Positions 14,422 through 20,305 of a stretch of DNA of 20,305 nucleotides are shown one piece after another. The stretch lies in contig DAISGD010000057.1 in NCBI GenBank assembly GCA_036823295.1, positions 1 through 20,305 on the forward strand, in the 5' to 3' direction. Made by a program: the position numbers and the translations under genes. Under the pieces are notes generated by a model. The model saw only the letters and a program-made list of their open reading frames with translations. It did not search any database and was not told the origin of the DNA. This DNA is from UBA4742 sp002403895 (lineage in GTDB: Bacteria; Actinomycetota; Acidimicrobiia; Acidimicrobiales; Acidimicrobilacustridaceae). The number at the start of each line of letters is the position of its first letter. The stretch's first letter is position 1.

Positions 14422-15119
14422 GGAGAAGCCGCCTCGGGGTCCACCCGTTCCATGAGGGAGGCACCCTTGTTCCGTACGCTGTTCACCTCGGTGCTCACGG
14501 GGTACAGATCGATGAGCGACGACGGCGCCGGGACGAGGAACGAGCCCAGCAGATCGACATCGTCGACCTCCGGAGACAGCCACTGATCCCAGGTGGTGGC
14601 GGGCAGAATGACCGGCATGCGGTCGTGCACGGGGGCGACCTTCTCGTTGGGCAGGCCCGTGATGATCGTGCAGGAGTGGAGTTCCTCTTCGGGGCGCTCC
14701 TTGGGTCGCCATACCTCCCACAACCCGGCGAAGGCCATCGGCTCCCCGTCGGCCCGGTGCATGAACATCGGCTGCTTGTGCTTCTGCCCGGGGATCTTCT
14801 GCCACTCATAGAAGCCGTCGGCGGGGATGATGCAGCGTCGCTTGCGGAAGGCCCGGCGGTAGGCGGGCTTGTCGGCCAGGGTTTCAGCCCTGGCGTTGAT
14901 CATCCGGTTGCCGACGCTGGGATCCTTGGCCCAGAACGGGACCAGGCCCCAGTGCAACGTCTCCAGCTTGCGTACCCCACCGTCGCTCAGCACGGCGTAG
15001 ACGTCATTGCTGGGAGCGACGTTGTAGCTGGGCTCGAGCGTCCGCTCCCCGTCAGGGACCGCGTCGAAGTACCGGGCGATCTGGTCCGGAGGCGAGGCGG
15101 AGACGAAGCGGCCGCACAT
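14418..15119 (-). CDS. yedK: SRAP-family abasic-site DNA-protein crosslink protein (YedK/HMCES)
   Basis: 233 residues. The start MCGRFVS is fixed by biology: after removal of Met, Cys2 becomes the N-terminal nucleophile that bonds to an abasic site in single-stranded DNA. The remaining active-site residues are in place: N75 (MINARAET), E105 (ADGFYEWQK) and H165 (VHDRMPVIL), alongside YNVAPS and LHWGLVPFWAKD. The family shields abasic sites in single-stranded DNA as a thiazolidine crosslink. An open frame continues about 50 residues upstream but belongs to the mprF tail. The gene starts 10 bp after the mprF stop without a visible ribosome site, and ends in a 4-bp overlap with the DUF2079 gene, so it looks like an operon member. 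A DNA-repair protein in this lipid/translation operon is unexpected. Confidence 0.95.
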   Translation of the reverse strand: MCGRFVSASPPDQIARYFDAVPDGERTLEPSYNVAPSNDVYAVLSDGGVRKLETLHWGLVPFWAKDPSVGNRMINARAETLADKPAYRRAFRKRRCIIPADGFYEWQKIPGQKHKQPMFMHRADGEPMAFAGLWEVWRPKERPEEELHSCTIITGLPNEKVAPVHDRMPVILPATTWDQWLSPEVDDVDLLGSFLVPAPSSLIDLYPVSTEVNSVRNKGASLMERVDPEAASP

Positions 15120-15129
15120 GACGAAGACG

Positions 15130-16839
15130 CTAGTGGTCGGCTCGGGGTTTTTCGTGGGAGACGGTCCGGGGCAGGAAGTACCGCCCGATGACCGGCACCG
15201 ACAGGAAACCCTCGACCCCGCCGTAGAGCAGACCCACCCGGGGCAGCGCCCGAGCATCGTCGTAGACAATGACCCGGGGCACCCACTCCGGGTAGAAGCG
15301 TTGATTGAACATCTTCAGGGACTTGATTTGGTAAAAGGGATTCACGAGCTCGAGGACTCGCTTGAACGCTCGCTGGGGCAACGTGTAGTGCATCTCCTCG
15401 TAGAAGAGACGGCCCCACACCGCGAAATTCATCGACAGTCGCGTGTAGCCCAGCTCGTCGAGGTGCATCACCGTCCGGGTCAGCAAAAACTCGGTCATGC
15501 CATTGGGTGTGTCCGGATCGCGCCGCATCAGGTCGAGGGTGTAGCCCTGCTCCCCCGAGAAGATCGGGATGATCCGCAGGAAACCGCCGGGTTTGCCCTG
15601 CTCGTCGAGAGCGACGCACAGGCGGAAGTCAGGGTTGGTCCCGTCGACGTCATGGCTGAGGCTCATGGTGAAGCCCCGTTCGGGCGCCTTCCCCCGCCAC
15701 TTGGCGCTCAGGGCATTGAGCTCGGCGATCAGTTCCGGTGACGCGTCCGTCTCGGCCAGGAACTCGTAGTGGTAGGTGCGTTCCACCCGTTGGGCTGATT
15801 GGCGGATGCTCTTCCACTTCTTGCCCTTGAGACTGAACCCCCGGCAGTCCACCACCGCTTCATCGCCGAGATAGAAGGTGTGCAGGCCCCGGTCGACGTA
15901 TCGATCCCGTTCGGATTCCAGTACGGCTAGGAACGCCACCCCCCATGCCCGCCGGTGGCACATGTTCAAGAACTCGTCGATGACCAGATCAAGGGACTGA
16001 GGACGGCCGATCGGGTCGCCGGAGGCCAAGGCGTAGCGGCCGATGTAGGTGTAGGCGATCATCGCCTCGCCGTCGGAGGAGAAGAAGAAGCTCTTGTCGT
16101 CGCGCAGGGCGAAGTAGGCCAGGGTGTCGGTTCCGTAGGTGTGGACCAGCCGGCTGGCATGGTCCCAGGCACCGGTCTCCTGCTGGGGTCGGGCCACGAT
16201 GGGGCGGAAGAGCAGGGCCAGAGCGATGATGACCCCGGCGAAGCTCAGGCCTAGTAGCGAGACCCGTAACACCCGTTCGAAGAACTCGCTCTGGAACGTG
16301 TAGGCGCCGGGGAGGCCGATCATGCCGCTCAGGACGGTGTCGAGCGTTCGGCCCATCGTCAGGTCGGGTGTCGTGCGATTGCGCAACAAGACGAGATAGA
16401 CGGTTCCGTAGGCCACCACGCTGGCCAGGTAGAGCGGCACGAACCGGAAGAGCTGGAACAGCGTCGGCGGATCCGGCGGTGCTTGGAACTCGCTCGACGT
16501 CACCAGTAGCAGGACCAGCATGATCGCGGAAAAGGCGATCGAGACGAACCGGTCGAGGCGGGCCAGATTCACGATCAGGCTGATGCCGAACAAGACGATG
16601 GCCACCTGCCACGCCCGGTGCTTCCGCCTCCCCAGCTGGCCGGCCAGAAACAGCAACATTACGCCCACGATCAGCGACACGACATGCCCGGTCACCCGGA
16701 AGCCGAACGACTGGACGACCAGCTGGGAGAAGTCCTCGATCCGCTCGGGCAGGAACGGCAGGGTCGAGGCGATGAGCAGGATGCCGCCGAGGGCGGTGAG
16801 GTAGCCCACCGTTCTTGCCCGGAGCGAGGTGTGGCGCAC
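15130..16839 (-). CDS. mprF: Phosphatidylglycerol lysyltransferase (MprF / LysX N-terminal type)
   Basis: 569 residues from the GTG at 16839, chosen because GGGGA lies about 10 nt upstream and only 4 bp separate it from the lysS stop; a longer start at 16896 would overlap lysS. About six transmembrane helices lie in residues 11-212. The cytoplasmic DUF2156 (GNAT-like) domain follows from about residue 225 to the end, with FFFSSDGEAMIAYTYIGRYA, ALASGDPIG, RGFSLKGKKWKSIRQSAQRV and the C-terminal LELVNPFYQIKSLKMFNQRF. The family moves lysine from Lys-tRNA to phosphatidylglycerol, lowering the negative charge of the membrane and giving resistance to cationic peptides. In mycobacteria this protein is fused to a lysyl-tRNA synthetase as LysX; here the two are separate neighbours. 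Amino acid specificity (Lys versus Ala or Arg) is inferred from the lysS linkage. Confidence 0.9.
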   Translation of the reverse strand: MRHTSLRARTVGYLTALGGILLIASTLPFLPERIEDFSQLVVQSFGFRVTGHVVSLIVGVMLLFLAGQLGRRKHRAWQVAIVLFGISLIVNLARLDRFVSIAFSAIMLVLLLVTSSEFQAPPDPPTLFQLFRFVPLYLASVVAYGTVYLVLLRNRTTPDLTMGRTLDTVLSGMIGLPGAYTFQSEFFERVLRVSLLGLSFAGVIIALALLFRPIVARPQQETGAWDHASRLVHTYGTDTLAYFALRDDKSFFFSSDGEAMIAYTYIGRYALASGDPIGRPQSLDLVIDEFLNMCHRRAWGVAFLAVLESERDRYVDRGLHTFYLGDEAVVDCRGFSLKGKKWKSIRQSAQRVERTYHYEFLAETDASPELIAELNALSAKWRGKAPERGFTMSLSHDVDGTNPDFRLCVALDEQGKPGGFLRIIPIFSGEQGYTLDLMRRDPDTPNGMTEFLLTRTVMHLDELGYTRLSMNFAVWGRLFYEEMHYTLPQRAFKRVLELVNPFYQIKSLKMFNQRFYPEWVPRVIVYDDARALPRVGLLYGGVEGFLSVPVIGRYFLPRTVSHEKPRADH

Positions 16840-16843
16840 GGCG

Positions 16844-18418
16844 TCAGTCCCCGTCGGTTTCGGACGCGGTGCGGAACTCGCTCTCGTCCAGGCCAACCTC
16901 GGGCCGCAGCGTCGGAAAGAGGATGACTTCGCGGATGGATTCGACCTGGGCCAACAGCATGGTCAGTCGGTCGATGCCCATGCCCATCCCGCCCGCTGGC
17001 GGCATCCCGTATTCGAGCGCCCGCACGTAGTCGAGGTCCACATCACCAGCCTCGGGGTCACCGGCCGCCTTGAGGGCTGCCTCGCCTCGGAAGCGGGCGA
17101 GCTGGTCGACCGGGTCGTTCAGTTCGCTGTAGGCGTTGGCCAGCTCGCGTCCGCCCACGATGAGCTCGAAACGCTCGACGAGATGCGGATCCTCGCGATG
17201 GGGCTTCGCCAGCGGGGAGATCTCTCGGGGGTAATCGAGCACGAAGGTGGGCTCGATCAGCAGTGGCTCGATGCGCCCGTCGTAGAGCTCGCTGACGAGC
17301 CGCCCCGGGCCCCATGCCGGGTCGTAACCGAGGCCGAGCCCGTCGAGCACGGCGTGCAACTCCTCCACCGACATCGAAGGGTGGACCTCAACCCCCACGT
17401 GCTCGCGGATGAGCTCGATCATGGTGGCCCGCCGGTAGGGCGGGGCGAGGCTGATCTCTTCGCCTCTGACCACGACGGTAGTTGTCCCGATGGCGGCCTC
17501 GGCGGCCGAGGAGATGAGCTCCTCGACCAGGTCCATCATGTCGGTGTAGTCGACGAACGCCTCGTAGCTCTCCAACATGGTGAACTCGGGGTTGTGGCGG
17601 GTGTCGATGCCCTCGTTGCGGAACACCCGGCCGATCTCGAACACCTTTTCCATGCCGCCCACGATGAGCCGCTTGAGCGGCAGCTCCAGGGCGATCCGCA
17701 GGTAGGTGTCGAGGTCGAGCGCGTTGTAGTGGGTCACGAACGGCCGCGCCGTCGCCCCACCCTGGATGAGGCTGAGGACGGGGGTTTCCACTTCGAGGTA
17801 GCCCCGATCCCGTAGTCGGTCACGCAGGGCCTGGACCGCCTTGGTGCGAATCACGAACGTGGCCCGGGCCTCCTCGTTGACGATCAGGTCCACATAGCGC
17901 TGGCGGTAGCGGGTGTCGACCTCACTGAGACCCTTCCACTTGTCGGGGAGGGGTCGCAGGGCCTTGGCCAGCAGCAGGTGGCTGAAGACCTTGACCGACA
18001 GCTCGCCCTTGCGAGTGGTCATGACCGTGCCGCACACGCCGAGCCAGTCCCCCAGGTCGAGGTCGTTGAACGCGGCGAAGTCCTCTCTGCCCAGTACGCC
18101 CTGAGACACGAACAGTTGCACCTCGCCGTCGCGGTCTCGCAGGGTGACGAAGGTCAGGCGACCCTGCTCGCGCTTGAGCATGACCCGCCCCGCCACTTGT
18201 ACCTCGACCTCGGTCTCCTCGCCGGGCTCGAGGTGGCCGAACTCGGCTCGTAACTCGGCGAGGGTGCGGTCACGGTCGAAGCGGTAAGGATACGGCGTGA
18301 GCCCCTCGGTCCGGAGTCGATCCAACTTGGCCAGCCGCTGGGAACGGATGTCGGCGAGGCTCTCGGACGGTTCTGCCGGTTCCGCCGGTTCGCCTTCGGG
18401 AATCTCGTCGTCACTCAT
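16844..18418 (-). CDS. lysS: Lysyl-tRNA synthetase, class II
   Basis: 524 residues. It joins lysine to tRNA-Lys using ATP. An acidic N-terminal extension (1-20) precedes the OB-fold anticodon-binding domain (about 65-160, VQVAGRVMLKREQGRLTFVT). The catalytic domain shows class II motif 1 (around RDRLRDRGYLEVETPVL), motif 2 (FEIGRVFRNEGIDTRHNPEF, 260-279) and motif 3 (GGMGMGIDRLTMLL, 476-489), with the lysine-specific ANAYSELNDP (427-436). The ATG at 18418 has no clear ribosome site; TACCGT ends 10 nt upstream on the coding strand. The gene leads a four-gene set with mprF, yedK and the DUF2079 gene. Whether this is the only lysS of the cell or a second copy serving lipid lysinylation, as LysX does in mycobacteria, cannot be told from the window. 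Confidence 0.96.
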   Translation of the reverse strand: MSDDEIPEGEPAEPAEPSESLADIRSQRLAKLDRLRTEGLTPYPYRFDRDRTLAELRAEFGHLEPGEETEVEVQVAGRVMLKREQGRLTFVTLRDRDGEVQLFVSQGVLGREDFAAFNDLDLGDWLGVCGTVMTTRKGELSVKVFSHLLLAKALRPLPDKWKGLSEVDTRYRQRYVDLIVNEEARATFVIRTKAVQALRDRLRDRGYLEVETPVLSLIQGGATARPFVTHYNALDLDTYLRIALELPLKRLIVGGMEKVFEIGRVFRNEGIDTRHNPEFTMLESYEAFVDYTDMMDLVEELISSAAEAAIGTTTVVVRGEEISLAPPYRRATMIELIREHVGVEVHPSMSVEELHAVLDGLGLGYDPAWGPGRLVSELYDGRIEPLLIEPTFVLDYPREISPLAKPHREDPHLVERFELIVGGRELANAYSELNDPVDQLARFRGEAALKAAGDPEAGDVDLDYVRALEYGMPPAGGMGMGIDRLTMLLAQVESIREVILFPTLRPEVGLDESEFRTASETDGD

Positions 18419-18477
18419 CAGGACCGCGACGGTAGTTGGTCGTTGCCGGTCGATCGGAACTCAATCCGGACGGTCGC

Positions 18478-19878
18478 CTAGCCCTGCGGGTTGGGGATGG
18501 GGCCCGGCTGGCCGGGAGTGCACAGTGGCAAACCGGTCGTGTTCTTCGGGGCCGGCAGGTTTGGCGGCGTGAGGAAGGCCGGTGGGCTGGAATGGTCGAG
18601 GCACTCGAGCAGGTTGTCAGCCGCTCCGTCCCGATTGGTGAGCGCCGGCAGATTGAACGCGTGCTCGATCAGGCTCAGGATTGAGGTCTGGTCGCGCACC
18701 ACGTGCGACACGTGGTCGGGGCGGGCATAGGGCGACACCACCACCGCCGGCACCCGGAACCCGTAGCGGGCGTAGTCACCCGGCAACAGGGCCGGCAGGC
18801 CGGTCAGGTGCTCGCCAGGGTGCACGGTGAGGATGGGAGCGATGTCGTCGGGCGGCACGGCGGTCGGCGGTGCCACGTGGTCGTAGTAGCCACCGTGCTC
18901 GTCGTAGCAGAACACCAGTACGGTCTTGGCCCAGTTGGGACCGTGCATGACCGCGTTGACCACCCGGGCCGTGAAGGCCTCACCCATGGAGATGTCCTGG
19001 GGGTCCTCCTCGCTGGTGGTCGTCCCGTCGGACTCGACGAAGCAGACCGACGGCAGCTTGCCCGCCGCAGCGTCGGTGAAGAACGTTTCGATGGGCGGGC
19101 ATTTGTCGATGTTGGCCTGAAACACCGAGGCGAACAGCAGCAGCGACGGGAAGGGATGGTTGTAGTCCCGCCAGGAGATGCCGTTGCGGTTGAGCGCCTC
19201 GACAATGGTGCCGTTCTTGGGCGCCGGTAGGTCAGTCTGGCCGATGGTGTTGATGCTCCCGAGGGCCGAGCCGCAGAACAGGAACCGTCGGTTCGGGTAG
19301 GTCTGGCCCATGCACGAGGCGAACCAGCGATCACACACCGGGAACGCCTGGGCCAGGCCGTAGTAGAAGGGGATGTCGGTGCCGTCCCAGTAGCCCATGC
19401 CGGCCGCTTTGCTGGTACGGACAAAGCCATCCATGGCGCCGTTGTTCCATTGCAGGTGGGTGGAGTTCCAGTTCGGGGTGACGGTGTGAGCCTGGCAGGT
19501 GTTGGCCATGTGGAACGCCCGGACCTCGTTGCCGTCGGCATCGGCGTTGGTGGCGGTGGGCTTGCCCTGATCATCGAGCGTGAAGCCATCGCCTCGACCG
19601 AGCATGCCGAAGTAGCTGTCGTAAGAATGGTTCTCCTGCATGACCACGACGATGTGTTGGATCTCGGGGATCAGGTTCGTGCCCGCGGCCTGGCTCGGGT
19701 CCGGCCGCTGACCGGCTAGCCGGGGCACGCTGGTGGGGACGTCCTCCATCGTCGAGCCCGAAACCCCTGCGCCTCCCCCCGACGTCGAGCCCGTACAACC
19801 CTCCAGCGCCACCAGGGCCGCCGCGGTCGACGCGCCGGTCAGGAACCCCCGGCGCGAAACCTCGAACCGCTCCCCCAT
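18478..19878 (-). CDS. Tat-exported phosphoesterase (phospholipase C / acid phosphatase family)
   Basis: 466 residues from the ATG at 19878, with AAGGTG 7 nt upstream. The N-terminus is a twin-arginine signal, SRRGFLTGAS (RR at 9-10), ending at a lipobox-like LEGC with C28, so it may be a lipoprotein; Glu at -2 is unusual. The phosphoesterase family (PF04185-type) is shown by IQHIVVVMQENHSYDSYFG (73-91) with metal-binding E82/N83, by GQTYPNRRF (191-199) whose T193 is the likely nucleophile, and by the second metal site YDEHGGYYDHVAPP (325-338). Members hydrolyse phospholipid head groups or phosphate monoesters outside the cytoplasmic membrane; the substrate here is unknown. It lies 59 bp upstream of lysS in the same direction, so read-through into lysS is possible. 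The Pro-rich tail (TPGQPGPIPNPQG) is probably disordered. Confidence 0.93.
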   Translation of the reverse strand: MGERFEVSRRGFLTGASTAAALVALEGCTGSTSGGGAGVSGSTMEDVPTSVPRLAGQRPDPSQAAGTNLIPEIQHIVVVMQENHSYDSYFGMLGRGDGFTLDDQGKPTATNADADGNEVRAFHMANTCQAHTVTPNWNSTHLQWNNGAMDGFVRTSKAAGMGYWDGTDIPFYYGLAQAFPVCDRWFASCMGQTYPNRRFLFCGSALGSINTIGQTDLPAPKNGTIVEALNRNGISWRDYNHPFPSLLLFASVFQANIDKCPPIETFFTDAAAGKLPSVCFVESDGTTTSEEDPQDISMGEAFTARVVNAVMHGPNWAKTVLVFCYDEHGGYYDHVAPPTAVPPDDIAPILTVHPGEHLTGLPALLPGDYARYGFRVPAVVVSPYARPDHVSHVVRDQTSILSLIEHAFNLPALTNRDGAADNLLECLDHSSPPAFLTPPNLPAPKNTTGLPLCTPGQPGPIPNPQG

Positions 19879-20013
19879 TCGCAACACCTTAGGACGCCGG
19901 TGTCCGTCGGTTGGGGGACGCCTCGGCTCCCACCGAAGGGCTACTGAGCGGCATCATCGCAAAGGGCCGATTGCCTCAGGCGGGAACGGCCGAGATCGCG
20001 GTCAACTTGTCCT

Positions 20014-20208
20014 GTGAAACGCAGCCGAAATCGAGAGGTGACAGCATTCTTCCGTCGGATCGACGGCGGTCCACTCGGCTTCATCCTCTGCCTCAAGTGC
20101 GAGACGTGGAGCGCGGTGGGCGATGTCAGCAATCTTCCGTACCAGTTCGCCTCGCACGTGGAGGCCGACCATGCCCGGTGCATCCCCCTCACCCCCGAGC
20201 TCCGCTAG
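20014..20208 (+). CDS. Small Cys/His-rich hypothetical protein
   Basis: 64 residues from GTG at 20014; a second GTG at 20038 (56 residues) is as likely, because strong third-position G/C bias only begins there. No ribosome site is convincing for either. The sequence contains CLKC (about 26-29) and, further on, SHVEADHARC, a C-x2-C ... H-x4-H-x2-C arrangement that could bind zinc. I do not recognise the family. The reverse strand is also open over this stretch, but codon bias favours the plus strand. It is divergent from the phosphoesterase gene (135 bp apart) and followed after 13 bp by a double inverted repeat. Probably a real small gene, function unknown. Confidence 0.5.
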   Translation: MKRSRNREVTAFFRRIDGGPLGFILCLKCETWSAVGDVSNLPYQFASHVEADHARCIPLTPELR

Positions 20209-20221
20209 CGCCCTCAAGCCG

Positions 20222-20272
20222 GGATCTCTGAAGCTCTACCGACATCAGGTGTCGATTCGCCTTCAGAGATTC
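20222..20272. terminator. Double inverted repeat after the small Cys/His-rich gene
   Basis: ATCTCTGAAG (20224-20233) pairs perfectly with CTTCAGAGAT (20261-20270), extended to 12 bp with one G-U pair, and encloses a second hairpin CGACA/TGTCG (20240-20254). The element begins 13 bp after the stop codon. It is likely a terminator, perhaps working for both strands, although no T tract follows. It could also be one copy of a dispersed palindromic repeat; only one copy is seen in the window. Confidence 0.45.
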
Positions 20273-20305
20273 GTCGGAAAAGGTGTTGATTGGTCGGGCT
20301 GGCGG

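Noticed and set aside
14422..14805. N-terminal extension of the DUF2079 gene
   Set aside because: It overlaps the SRAP coding region on the same strand in another frame, is not protein-like, and the conserved membrane region starts later.

Overview
The window is 20.3 kb of high-GC DNA with strong G/C preference at codon third positions, many GTG starts and several starts that look leaderless. A gcvH-garA-merR-DUF151-merR gene order, a GarA/OdhI-type FHA protein, an actinobacterial-type lysyl-tRNA synthetase next to a LysX/MprF-like lysyltransferase, and a long mannose-1-phosphate guanylyltransferase/phosphomannomutase fusion all point to Actinomycetota. A deep branch such as Acidimicrobiia is my guess, from general look only. 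A run of exactly 100 N (4004-4103) marks a scaffold gap in a draft or metagenome assembly.

Layout. 1-168 is the probable 3' end of an unidentified gene. 299-577 encodes a small secreted Ala/Thr-rich protein, followed by two hairpins. 823-1041 is a tandem glycine riboswitch in front of gcvP (1113-3995, + strand). After the gap everything is on the minus strand until 12432: gcvT, a TetR regulator, then, in transcription order from 12432 downward, pgsA and the guanylyltransferase/mutase fusion, then gcvH, garA, a MerR regulator (FtsR/Rv1828-like), a DUF151 nuclease and a second short MerR regulator. This reproduces the core of the mycobacterial Rv1822-Rv1832 neighbourhood (pgsA2 ... gcvH-garA-Rv1828-Rv1829-Rv1830 ... 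gcvB), with the fusion gene in place of the DUF881/small basic protein genes and a tetR plus gcvT added. A HIT hydrolase (12457-12882, +) diverges from pgsA. Then comes a tight minus-strand set, lysS, mprF, SRAP (yedK) and a DUF2079 membrane protein, with spacings of 4 bp, 10 bp and a 4-bp overlap. A Tat-exported phosphoesterase lies 59 bp upstream of lysS. The right end holds a small Cys/His-rich protein and a double inverted repeat.

How it works together. Three of the four glycine cleavage proteins (P, T, H) lie within 8.1 kb but in at least three transcription units; only gcvP shows a glycine riboswitch. GarA, in its relatives, switches 2-oxoglutarate and glutamate metabolism, so it fits beside a one-carbon/nitrogen pathway. 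The lysS-mprF pair supplies Lys-tRNA and its membrane consumer, an unfused equivalent of mycobacterial LysX. Most of the window is conserved chromosomal housekeeping; I see no defence system, prophage, insertion sequence, CRISPR array, rRNA or tRNA. The points most worth following are the zinc-ribbon form of GarA, the mutase domain without its catalytic serine, the separate lysS-mprF operon, and several dyads beside regulator genes.
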